Positions 1 to 5,553 are shown, counted from the stretch's first letter. The stretch: 6,076 nt of DNA from a bacterium (GCA_021161025.1 JAGHBK010000002.1:1-6076), one strand, 5' to 3'. Notes: generated by a model not told the origin, from the sequence alone. Numbers and translations: made by a program.

Positions 1-247
1 GTGTTTTCTCAATTTTTTCACTTTTCATTTCTATTTTTTTTCTTTTTAAAACTTTCCTTTTAGGTGATTTTTTTGCTTTAACTTTCTTTTCTTTTTTTAC
101 CTCTATTTCTTCTAACTCTTCTATCTCTTTTTCAAGTTCGGGTTTTTTAGTTTCCTCTTCTTTTTCTTCTATTTCTTCTGAGGGAATTTCAATCCCCATG
201 CCCTTCTTTAATTTTTCAAAAAAAGAAGGCTCTGATTTTTTTGCCAT
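1..247 (-). CDS. Partial Lys/Glu-rich protein, N-terminus only (possible Hsp20-type small heat-shock protein)
   Basis: The frame is open from an ATG at 247 to the window edge, giving 82 codons of the N-terminus. The protein begins MAKKSEPSFFEKLKKGMGI, followed by an acidic run rich in Glu (about residues 23-50) and then a strongly basic Lys-rich stretch (about 51-82). No folded domain is visible. From memory, CPR bacteria often have Hsp20/alpha-crystallin proteins with a short 'SFFEKL' start and a charged linker before the crystallin domain, so an Hsp20-type chaperone is a reasonable guess. The diagnostic domain would lie outside the window. The ATG is 4 bases after the stop of the PrsW-like gene on the same strand, so it is probably the last visible member of the tsaD-valS-prsW transcript. 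No clear Shine-Dalgarno sequence precedes it. The first 40 bases of the window hint at another 7-nt periodic stretch. The reading frame is fairly sure; the identity is weak. Confidence 0.55.
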   Translation of the reverse strand, partial: MAKKSEPSFFEKLKKGMGIEIPSEEIEEKEEETKKPELEKEIEELEEIEVKKEKKVKAKKSPKRKVLKRKKIEMKSEKIEKT

Positions 248-251
248 ATTT

Positions 252-953
252 TTAAATTGTTAATCTTTTTAACCTTTTAAGACCTAATGTGACGTATACT
301 GCTAAAAATAATAAAACTAAGATAGGAGCTAAAATATTCTCACCTCCTTTTATTATAAATAAATTAAAAAGTCCATGCAAGAAAGCAGCGAAGAGTAAAG
401 CAGCGCCAATTTCTCCAAATCTTTCTCGCTGGTATTTGAGAAAAGAAAAAGCAATCTGAAAGCCCACCATACCAGAAGCGAGAGCATGTAAAAAGGTAGC
501 CCCAAAAAATCTAATGATTAACACTAAGAGAGTTTGCGAAAGCAAAAACTGACTCCCTATCTTAAATAAAATCAAAATATTTTCTGTTGCCGCAAAACCT
601 AAAGCAGCAATTATCATATACAACATCGCATCTATTGATTCATTAAACTCAGGGTGTTTAAAAACTTTTTCTCTAACAACTAAGTACTTTAAACTTTCTT
701 CCACAAAAGCTACTCCTAAAAAGACATTTATTGTTTTACTTATTTTGAGGGGCAAATTGAAACCTCTTATTACTTCTTGAAAACCTAATTCAATAAAAAA
801 AGCAGGTAAAGCAACTAACATTCCATAAAAAAAAATCTTCAAAACTAATAATTTAGGCTCAGGATGGATATCTTTTCTTAGATAATAAAATAGCCAGATA
901 AAACTTGGCAAAACTCCTAATAATAAATAAAGGGAATAGTTTATTGTGGCCAT
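252..953 (-). CDS. PrsW-family intramembrane metalloprotease
   Basis: The 233-residue protein is hydrophobic, with about seven membrane segments (near residues 7-20, 36-57, 75-90, 108-130, 134-160, 183-200, 205-224). PrsW-family signature residues are present in order: an EE..K motif at Glu85-Glu86...Lys89, a GFAATEN block with Glu124-Asn125, His156 in a HALASG block, and HGLFN at His193-Asn197. In this family these Glu and His residues lie within the membrane and are thought to bind the catalytic metal. The founding member, Bacillus PrsW, cleaves an anti-sigma factor; the substrate here is unknown and there is no sigma/anti-sigma pair nearby. The ATG at 953 lies inside the end of valS (13-base overlap), with GAGAG just upstream as a weak ribosome site, so translation is probably coupled to valS. 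The next gene starts 4 bases after this stop. The family call is confident; the role is not. Confidence 0.85.
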   Translation of the reverse strand: MATINYSLYLLLGVLPSFIWLFYYLRKDIHPEPKLLVLKIFFYGMLVALPAFFIELGFQEVIRGFNLPLKISKTINVFLGVAFVEESLKYLVVREKVFKHPEFNESIDAMLYMIIAALGFAATENILILFKIGSQFLLSQTLLVLIIRFFGATFLHALASGMVGFQIAFSFLKYQRERFGEIGAALLFAAFLHGLFNLFIIKGGENILAPILVLLFLAVYVTLGLKRLKRLTI

Positions 954-3073
954 CTCTCAATCATTAATACTGTTTTTTTGTTTTCGATTGGCAGTTTTTG
1001 ATAAATCTCTTCTGTTATAAAGGGCATGAATGGATGCAACAACTTCAAAGAGGTTACTAACACATATAATAATATTTTTCTTGTCTGGTTTTGAGTTTTG
1101 GGGTTTAAAATTTGAGATTTACTCACTTCGATATATTTGTCACAAAATTCGTGCCAGAAAAAATTATAAAGAGTGCGAGCCGCTCTTCCAAATTGAAAAT
1201 CTTCTATATCTTTGCTTACAGATTTTATTGTTTTATCTAAAGCCTTTAATATCTTTTTATCTGCAGAAGTTAATTTTGAATTTTCAATTGTAATTTTTAA
1301 TTTTTCATTTTTAACTTTTAATTTAGCAGTTTGTAACATAACAAACCGTGTTGCATTCCAGATTTTGTTGCAAAACTTTTTCCCCATTACAATATTATCT
1401 TCTCCAAATTTAATATCCTGAAGTTCGGTAATTTGCCAAGCTAAACCAAAACGGGTGGCGTCAGCCCCATATTCTTTAATAAGATTCATAGGATCTATTC
1501 CGGTGCCTAAAGACTTTGACATTCTTTGACCAGTTTTTGTTAATACAATTGGATGAACAAAAACCTTTTTAAAAGGTACCTCACCCATAAACTCTATTCC
1601 AGAAAATATCATTCTGGCTACCCATAGGTTAATAATATCTCTGGCAGTAGAAAGAACATCTGAGGGATAAAACTCTTTTAGGTCTTTTGTTTTTTTAGGC
1701 CAACCCAAGGTGGCAAAGGGCCAGAGAGCAGAAGAAAACCAAGTATCTAAAACATCAGTTTCTCCTTTGAGAGGAATTTTATGACCCCACCATATTTGTC
1801 TTGAAATACACCAATCTCTAATATTGTCTAACCAATCAAAATAGGTTTTCTCGAATCTCTTAGGATAAAATTTTACTTTTCCCTTTTTGACCGCATCTTT
1901 TGCTACCTTAGCTAACTTTTCCATTTTTAGAAACCACTGTTTGGAAGGTAAAAATTCAATTTTTGTTTTACATCGATAACAAACTGGAATTCTATGGTTG
2001 TAATCTTTTATTTTCACAATTTTGCCCTCTTTCTTTAAATCTCTTACAATTTTTTCTCTAGCCTCCAAAACTGATAGGCCTCGATAAGAAAGAGGAACAT
2101 TCTTTTTCATTTTCCCACGATTATCAATAACTGAAATTAGAGGTAATTTATGTTTTAGAGCAATTTGATAATCTCTAAGGTCATGGGCAGGAGTTACCTT
2201 AACTGCTCCTGTTCCAAATTTTGGGTCAACCAACCAATCTTTAATAATTGGAATTTCTCTTTTCATCAATGGCAAAATGATGGATGTTTTCTTTTTGAAG
2301 AATTTTTCATATCTTTTATCTTTTGGGTTTACAGCCACCGCAGTATCTCCCAACATCGTTTCTGGTCTAGTCGTTGCCACTATTATATTTTGGGCTTTGG
2401 GTTTTGAATTTTGGGTTTTGACTGGATATTTAATATAATAGAGCTTCCCTTTCTCTTCCTTATATTCTAACTCTAAATCTGATAAGGAGGTTTCACACCT
2501 TGGACACCAATTTACTACCCTTTCTCCTTGATAGATCCAACCTTTTTTATAGTAATGCAAAAAAACTTCTTTTACTGCCCTTTTGTAATTTTTATCCATC
2601 GTGAAACAAGTTCGCGACCAGTCACAAGAAACTCCTAGTTTTTTTAGTTGTTCTAAAATAATGTCTCCATATTTTTCTTTCCATTGCCAAATTCTTTCTA
2701 TTAACTCTTTTTTCCCTAAATCAAACCTTGTTTTACCCTCTTTCTTTAATTGCTTTTCTACTACATTTTGGGTAGCAATACCTGCATGGTCTGTTCCTGG
2801 TAACCAAAGAGTTTTCAAACCTTCCATTCTTTTTTTCCGAATCAAAATATCTTGGATGGTAGCATTTAAAGCATGACCCATATGTAAAGAACCAGTAATG
2901 TTTGGAGGAGGGAGTAAAATAGTAAAAACCTTCTTTCTTTTTCCTGGCAAATTATCTGGATTGAAAAAACCACTCTTTAGCCAGAGCTTATAGGTTTTTC
3001 CTTCAACATTTTTGGGATTATAAACTTTTGACAGTTTCACCCCGTTAGAAACCTTCGTTATTTTTTCCATCAT
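941..3073 (-). CDS. valS: Valyl-tRNA synthetase, compact form
   Basis: Cytoplasmic class I aminoacyl-tRNA synthetase that charges tRNA-Val; two tRNA-Val genes lie in this window. Visible parts: PPPNITGSLHMGH with the HIGH-type motif at residues 64-67, a GTDHAGIATQ block (93-102), the NWCPRCETSLSDLE block (188-201), the CP1 editing domain with ATTRPETMLGDTA (233-245) and GTGAVKVTPAHD (287-298), SKQWF (377-381), CISRQIWWGHKIP (422-434), DVLDTWFSSALW (440-451), RMSKS (517-521) and the anticodon-binding helical domain ending near LHPFMPFITEEIY (679-691). At 710 residues it is far shorter than the usual 860-950. The C-terminal coiled-coil tRNA-binding arm is absent, and only about six residues separate the WWGHKIP and DVLDTWFSS blocks. 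Three low-complexity insertions (about 218-229, 585-601, 651-662) come from 7-nt repeat arrays. The start has two adjacent ATGs (3073 and 3070) with GGAGG 11 bases upstream of the first. Editing and catalytic motifs look intact, so it should be active. Confidence 0.97.
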   Translation of the reverse strand: MMEKITKVSNGVKLSKVYNPKNVEGKTYKLWLKSGFFNPDNLPGKRKKVFTILLPPPNITGSLHMGHALNATIQDILIRKKRMEGLKTLWLPGTDHAGIATQNVVEKQLKKEGKTRFDLGKKELIERIWQWKEKYGDIILEQLKKLGVSCDWSRTCFTMDKNYKRAVKEVFLHYYKKGWIYQGERVVNWCPRCETSLSDLELEYKEEKGKLYYIKYPVKTQNSKPKAQNIIVATTRPETMLGDTAVAVNPKDKRYEKFFKKKTSIILPLMKREIPIIKDWLVDPKFGTGAVKVTPAHDLRDYQIALKHKLPLISVIDNRGKMKKNVPLSYRGLSVLEAREKIVRDLKKEGKIVKIKDYNHRIPVCYRCKTKIEFLPSKQWFLKMEKLAKVAKDAVKKGKVKFYPKRFEKTYFDWLDNIRDWCISRQIWWGHKIPLKGETDVLDTWFSSALWPFATLGWPKKTKDLKEFYPSDVLSTARDIINLWVARMIFSGIEFMGEVPFKKVFVHPIVLTKTGQRMSKSLGTGIDPMNLIKEYGADATRFGLAWQITELQDIKFGEDNIVMGKKFCNKIWNATRFVMLQTAKLKVKNEKLKITIENSKLTSADKKILKALDKTIKSVSKDIEDFQFGRAARTLYNFFWHEFCDKYIEVSKSQILNPKTQNQTRKILLYVLVTSLKLLHPFMPFITEEIYQKLPIENKKTVLMIERWPQ
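1088..1122. repeat. Heptamer array in valS (3' part)
   Basis: Five degenerate 7-nt units on the plus strand (GTTTTGA, GTTTTGG, GGTTTAA, AATTTGA, GATTTAC). They lie in frame in valS and encode residues about 651-662, a polar Lys/Asn/Gln-rich loop within the anticodon-binding domain. Confidence 0.65.
1273..1321. repeat. Heptamer array in valS (anticodon-binding domain)
   Basis: Seven degenerate 7-nt units on the plus strand of the type ATTTTGA, ATTTTCA, TTTTTAA, CTTTTAA. They encode residues about 585-601, where the peptide also repeats roughly every seven residues (KLKVKNE then KLKITIE). This is the longest array in the window. Confidence 0.65.
2387..2421. repeat. Heptamer array in valS (entrance to editing domain)
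   Basis: Five 7-nt units on the plus strand (ATTTTGG, GCTTTGG, GTTTTGA, ATTTTGG, GTTTTGA). They encode residues about 218-229 (VKTQNSKPKAQN), just before the conserved ATTRPETMLGD editing motif, at a place where a short loop is expected. Confidence 0.7.
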
Positions 3074-3119
3074 AATAAATTATTCCTCCCCCGCTAGATT
3101 TTGTAATTTCTAACGGGGT
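3039..3119 (-). promoter_or_regulatory. Three-arm repeat/hairpin at the valS leader and start
   Basis: Read on the minus strand, the tsaD-valS gap holds arm A (CCCCGTTAGA, 3118-3109), a 10-base loop and arm B (TCTAGCGGGG, 3098-3089). They form a 10-bp stem with one G-U pair; on the plus strand the same position is a C-A mismatch, which favours the minus-strand RNA. Arm B runs directly into the valS ribosome site (GGAGG, 3089-3085). A third copy, arm C (TTTCTAACGGGGT, 3051-3039), lies inside valS codons 8-12 and is a perfect 13-base complement of arm A extended. A can therefore pair with B or with C but not both. No U-run follows, so it does not look like a terminator. It may regulate valS translation, or it may simply be a dispersed palindromic repeat. 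Confidence 0.5.
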
Positions 3120-3130
3120 TCATAGTTTTA

Positions 3131-4216
3131 TTATAACCTTAGGTTGGCATTAGCTTCAATCTTTTCAGGGTCTTTTGTGTGTCCTCTTTTGAAAGAAAAA
3201 TAACCTGCCACAGCTACCATCGCTGCATTGTCAGTACAATATTTTTTATCAGGGACAAGAAATTTGACATTTGACATTTGGGCTTTGACATTTGACCTGA
3301 ATTGTTTTCTTAATTCTTTATTTGCTGTTACACCCCCTCCTAAAATGATTGATTTTACTTTATAATTTCGAGCGGCTTTTAGGGTTTTATAAATCAAAAC
3401 GTCAATTATTGCTTGCTGAATTTCAACACACATCGCTTGAATAAACTTTTCTTCTTTCTTTTTTCTTTTTTCGCTTTTCACTTTATATAAAACTGCGGTT
3501 TTTAATCCAGAAAATGAAAAATCATAATTTTTCTGATAAATCATTGGTCGAGGCAATTCAATTTGACATTTGAGCTTTGACATTTGACATTTAGAGGCGT
3601 AAGCCTCGATAATTGGTCCTCCAGGATAATCCAAGCCCAAAATTCTTGCTGTTTTATCAAAACACTCGCCTGCTGCATCGTCTCTTGTTTCTCCCAAAAT
3701 TTTATAATGGCCATAGCTTTTCATTAAAATAAGCTGAGTATGCCCACCTGAAACAACTAAACAGATTGCTGGAAAAATATCTTTAGAATTTAGAGTTTGG
3801 GATTTGGGATTTTCGCCAACTGGCGAAAGCCAGTTGGCGAGGATATGGGCTTCAATATGGTTTACTGGAACAATTGGCAATTTCAATTTGTTTGATAGCG
3901 CTTTTGCAAAATTTATTCCCATCCACAAACAAGGTTCTAAACCTGGTCCTATAGTCACCGCAATTAAATCTATTTTTTTGGAGGAGAGCTTGGCTCTTCT
4001 CAAGGCCTTTTTAAAAACTAAAGGAAGATTTTTCTGGTGTTCTCTTTTTGCTAAAGCGGGATATACTCCTCCATATTTTCTATGAATTTTAACTTGGGAA
4101 GAGACAATATTAGATAAAATTTTCAATTGATAATTTTTAATTTTCAAAATTGCAATGCAAGTGTCATCACAAGAAGTCTCAATTCCTAAAATTGTTAGAT
4201 TATCTTTTTTTTCCAT
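3131..4216 (-). CDS. tsaD: tRNA N6-adenosine threonylcarbamoyltransferase TsaD
   Basis: TsaD transfers the threonylcarbamoyl group to A37 of ANN-decoding tRNAs (t6A), acting with TsaB/TsaE and TsaC-made threonylcarbamoyl-AMP; none of these partners is in the window. Diagnostic blocks: GIETSCDDT (11-19), GGVYPALAKREH (49-60), GPGLEP (90-95), the metal-binding HIEAH with His120 and His124, VVSGGHTQL (154-162), DDAAGECFDK (179-188), YPGGP (197-201), DFSFSGLKTAV (232-242), GGGV (293-296) and CTDNAAM (327-333) with metal ligand Asp329. The 361 residues compare with about 335-345 usually. The extra length sits in five low-complexity segments made by 7-nt repeat arrays (residues about 22-33, 134-146, 208-219, 244-256, 307-319), each in a loop between conserved blocks. 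One of these segments also carries a perfect 12-bp hairpin. The start at 4216 gives the expected N-terminus close to GIETSCDDT. No strong ribosome site or promoter is visible upstream. Confidence 0.97.
   Translation of the reverse strand: MEKKDNLTILGIETSCDDTCIAILKIKNYQLKILSNIVSSQVKIHRKYGGVYPALAKREHQKNLPLVFKKALRRAKLSSKKIDLIAVTIGPGLEPCLWMGINFAKALSNKLKLPIVPVNHIEAHILANWLSPVGENPKSQTLNSKDIFPAICLVVSGGHTQLILMKSYGHYKILGETRDDAAGECFDKTARILGLDYPGGPIIEAYASKCQMSKLKCQIELPRPMIYQKNYDFSFSGLKTAVLYKVKSEKRKKKEEKFIQAMCVEIQQAIIDVLIYKTLKAARNYKVKSIILGGGVTANKELRKQFRSNVKAQMSNVKFLVPDKKYCTDNAAMVAVAGYFSFKRGHTKDPEKIEANANLRL
3262..3296. repeat. Heptamer array in tsaD (near C-terminus)
   Basis: Five 7-nt units on the plus strand (ATTTGAC, ATTTGAC, ATTTGGG, CTTTGAC, ATTTGAC). 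They encode residues about 307-319 (RSNVKAQMSNVKF), a seven-residue periodic insertion just before the conserved CTDNAAM block. Confidence 0.75.
3451..3485. repeat. Heptamer array in tsaD (after the FSFSGLKTAV block)
   Basis: Five 7-nt units on the plus strand (CTTCTTT, CTTTTTT, CTTTTTT, CGCTTTT, CACTTTA). They encode a basic loop at residues about 244-256 (YKVKSEKRKKKEE). The low complexity makes the unit boundaries less certain than in the other arrays. Confidence 0.55.
3561..3607. repeat. Heptamer array plus 5-bp hairpin in tsaD
   Basis: Five 7-nt units on the plus strand (ATTTGAC, ATTTGAG, CTTTGAC, ATTTGAC, ATTTAGA; 3561-3595) run into a hairpin GAGGC-GTAA-GCCTC (3594-3607). The plus-strand loop GTAA is of GNRA type. 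The element encodes residues about 204-219 of TsaD, including KCQMSKLKCQIE, between YPGGP and the LPRPM block. Confidence 0.7.
3781..3840. repeat. Heptamer array plus perfect 12-bp hairpin in tsaD
   Basis: Five 7-nt units on the plus strand (CTTTAGA, ATTTAGA, GTTTGGG, ATTTGGG, ATTTTCG; 3781-3815) lead into TCGCCAACTGGC (3813-3824), loop GAAA, and its exact reverse complement GCCAGTTGGCGA (3829-3840). The GNRA loop is on the plus strand, which is antisense to tsaD. The element encodes residues about 126-146, between HIEAH and FPAICLVVSGGHT, where family members normally have a short link. Confidence 0.8.
4119..4153. repeat. Heptamer array in tsaD (near N-terminus)
   Basis: Five 7-nt units on the plus strand (ATTTTCA, ATTGATA, ATTTTTA, ATTTTCA, AAATTGC). 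They encode residues about 22-33 (AILKIKNYQLKI), shortly after the GIETSCDDT motif. Confidence 0.55.
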
Positions 4217-4242
4217 ACTATTTTTTAATTTTTTCAGAAATA

Positions 4243-4271
4243 TTGATTTTTTTCAATTTTTAAGATAAAAT
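4243..4271 (+). promoter_or_regulatory. Sigma-70-type promoter for the tRNA-Glu operon
   Basis: TTGATT (4243-4248) and TAAAAT (4266-4271) are separated by exactly 17 bases, and transcription would start about 17 bases before tRNA-Glu. The same -35 hexamer and spacing occur upstream of tRNA-Phe. It lies in the divergent gap with tsaD and probably drives tRNA-Glu through tRNA-Val(UAC). Confidence 0.65.
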
Positions 4272-4295
4272 CCTTTTAAGGTGTGAAGTAATTAA

Positions 4296-4367
4296 GGCCC
4301 CGTCGTCTAGTGGCTAGGACAACAGGCTTTCAATCTGTAAACACGGGTTCGATTCCCGTCGGGGCCA
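4296..4367 (+). tRNA. tRNA-Glu (anticodon UUC)
   Basis: A 72-base cloverleaf. The acceptor stem GGCCCCG/CGGGGCC is perfect, the anticodon stem ACAGG/TCTGT carries loop CTTTCAA with anticodon TTC at 4329-4331, and the T arm is ACGGG-TTCGATT-CCCGT. The discriminator is A4367 and no CCA is encoded. It is the first gene after the 4243-4271 promoter. Confidence 0.97.
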
Positions 4368-4377
4368 TATCTAGAAA

Positions 4378-4470
4378 TTAGTTGATGAGTTTATGAGTAG
4401 ATGAGGAAATGAAGAAAAATTCTTATTACTCATTTACTCAAGGTGCCAAAGCACCGTACTCATTGACTAA
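4378..4470. repeat. Heptamer-derived foldable element between tRNA-Glu and tRNA-Val
   Basis: The 107-base spacer is almost filled by an element that can fold as a three-way junction. TTAGTTGATGAGT (4378-4390) pairs with ACTCATTGACTAA (4458-4470), 13 bp with two G-U pairs. Inside it are one hairpin with ATGAGTAG (4393-4400) against TTACTCAT (4426-4433), tipped by AAGAA/TTCTT (4412-4424), and a second hairpin GGTGC-CAAA-GCACC (4442-4455). The left part shows 7-nt periodicity (TTAGTTG, ATGAGTT, TATGAGT, AGATGAG). It may be a REP/MITE-like insertion or a processing spacer in the tRNA transcript. No open reading frame of note is present. Confidence 0.6.
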
Positions 4471-4474
4471 ATAA

Positions 4475-4548
4475 GGGCGGTTAGCTCAGTTGGTTAGAGC
4501 GCATACTTGACGTGTATGAGGTCGTAGGTTCGAGTCCTGAACCGCCCA
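4475..4548 (+). tRNA. tRNA-Val (anticodon GAC)
   Basis: A 74-base cloverleaf. The acceptor stem GGGCGGT/ACCGCCC is perfect, the D stem is GCTC/GAGC, and the anticodon stem CATAC/GTATG carries loop TTGACGT with anticodon GAC at 4509-4511. The T arm is GTAGG-TTCGAGT-CCTGA, with a G-A mismatch at its base and a neighbouring T-G pair. The discriminator is A and no CCA is encoded. The ATG of the next gene begins only 4 bases after the mature 3' end. Confidence 0.96.
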
Positions 4549-4552
4549 CATA

Positions 4553-5203
4553 ATGAAATTCAAAATTCAAAATTCAAAATTCAAAATTATTTATGAAGAT
4601 AAAGATTTATTGGTAATCGATAAACCGGCTGGAATAGTTTCTGACGAGTTCCCAAAAAGAGTACATAGGTTAGATAAAGACACATCGGGAGTGCTTTTGA
4701 TAGCGAAAAATGATAAAATTTTAAAATTTTTACAAGAGCAATTTAAAAAAAGGAAGGTAGAAAAAAGGTATCTTTTATTGGTAGTTGGTAAAATTAGTCC
4801 AAAACAAGGAGAAATTAAAACTTTTCTTGCTAGAGGAGGAAAGGATAGAAGAAAACAGAAGGTTTTTCTTCCTTTGGAGCCTAAAGCCGAGGGGAAAAAA
4901 ATAAGAGAGGCAATCACAGAATATAAAGTGATAAAAGAGTTCAAAGATTATACTTTAATTGAAGCTATTCCAAAAACCGGAAGACGTCATCAGCTTAGAG
5001 CTCAATTTGCCTATTTAGGACACCCAATTGCTGGAGATAAATTATATGGGTTTAGAAAACAAATTTATCCTAAAGGTTTAAAGAGACAGTTTTTACATGC
5101 AAGTTATCTTAAAATTAAACTACCTAGCGGCGAAGTAAAGGAATTTAAATCAGAGTTACCAAAAGATTTAAAAAAAGTATTAAATAATCTCAAAAATGGA
5201 TAA
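4553..5203 (+). CDS. RluA/RluD-family RNA pseudouridine synthase, short form
   Basis: Isomerises uridine to pseudouridine in RNA, most likely 23S rRNA. The 216-residue protein has [17 protein letters not shown] (12-28), the catalytic block HRLDKDTSG (38-46) with nucleophile Asp41, [11 protein letters not shown] (71-81), the [21 protein letters not shown] block (142-162) and LHASYL (181-186). It lacks the N-terminal S4 domain of RluC/RluD, and the loop between DKPAGI and HRLDKD is unusually short. These point to an RluA-like minimal enzyme; the exact target base cannot be told. The only plausible in-frame start (4553) lies at the left edge of a 7-nt repeat array, so residues 1-13 are repeat-encoded. 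No ribosome binding site is visible, and tRNA-Val ends 4 bases upstream. The 3' end overlaps rplS by 8 bases, which suggests translational coupling. Confidence 0.92.
   Translation: MKFKIQNSKFKIIYEDKDLLVIDKPAGIVSDEFPKRVHRLDKDTSGVLLIAKNDKILKFLQEQFKKRKVEKRYLLLVVGKISPKQGEIKTFLARGGKDRRKQKVFLPLEPKAEGKKIREAITEYKVIKEFKDYTLIEAIPKTGRRHQLRAQFAYLGHPIAGDKLYGFRKQIYPKGLKRQFLHASYLKIKLPSGEVKEFKSELPKDLKKVLNNLKNG
4555..4589. repeat. Heptamer array at the start of the pseudouridine synthase gene
   Basis: Five nearly perfect 7-nt units (GAAATTC, then AAAATTC three times, then AAAATTA). They encode residues 1-13 ([13 protein letters not shown]), with a seven-residue peptide period. This is the least diverged array in the window and supplies the region of the start codon. 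Confidence 0.85.
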
Positions 5204-5549
5204 AATTCAACTTTTTAATACAACTCAATTAAAGAAAGGTATCCCTGATATTCGACCAGGAGATACTGTTTGTGTTTACCAAAAAATCAAAGAAGGAGAC
5301 AAAGAAAGGATTCAGTCCTTCGAAGGAGTAGTTTTAGCTAAGAAACATGGAAAGGGAATTTCTGCTACTATTACTGTAAGAAAAGTAGTTTCTGGAATCG
5401 GGGTAGAAAAAACTTTCCCACTCCACTCACCCCTTATTGAGAAAATAGAGATTTTAAAAAGAAGTAAAGTAAGAAGGGCGAAACTTTATTATTTAAGGAA
5501 AGCTAAAGGAAGAAAAGCAAGATTAAAAAAAGTAGAATTTAAGGAATAA
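5196..5549 (+). CDS. rplS: Large-subunit ribosomal protein bL19
   Basis: A structural protein of the 50S subunit, near the 30S interface. The 117 residues match bL19 over their full length: an N-terminal [21 protein letters not shown] (11-31), [14 protein letters not shown] (41-54), the [22 protein letters not shown] block (58-79), [21 protein letters not shown] (81-101) and a Lys/Arg-rich tail. This is normal length and contains no repeat insertion. The ATG at 5196 overlaps the end of the pseudouridine synthase gene by 8 bases. There is no recognisable Shine-Dalgarno sequence, so it is probably read by coupled or A-rich-leader initiation. tRNA-Leu starts 4 bases after the stop, so the 3' end of the mRNA is likely made by tRNA processing. 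The usual bL19 partners (rpsP, rimM, trmD) are not adjacent. Confidence 0.97.
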   Translation: MDKIQLFNTTQLKKGIPDIRPGDTVCVYQKIKEGDKERIQSFEGVVLAKKHGKGISATITVRKVVSGIGVEKTFPLHSPLIEKIEILKRSKVRRAKLYYLRKAKGRKARLKKVEFKE

Positions 5550-5553
5550 ATCT

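Noticed and set aside
3089..3118. Hairpin between tsaD and valS as a Rho-independent terminator
   Set aside because: There is no U-run after the stem on the transcribed strand; a ribosome binding site and the valS start follow directly.
3262..3840. Regular repeats in tsaD as a CRISPR array
   Set aside because: The units are 7 nt, contiguous and degenerate, with no spacers, and they are part of a conserved reading frame.
1030..4085. Plus-strand open frames opposite valS and tsaD
   Set aside because: They lie antisense to strongly conserved genes, have low-complexity translations, and show no family resemblance or ribosome sites.
4217..4260. Minus-strand promoter for tsaD
   Set aside because: TTGAAA at 4256-4251 resembles a -35, but no convincing -10 lies at the right distance in this A-rich stretch, so it is not annotated.
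4591..4944. Minus-strand open frame opposite the pseudouridine synthase gene
   Set aside because: It is the shadow of a gene with clear catalytic motifs on the other strand, and its translation shows no recognisable domain.
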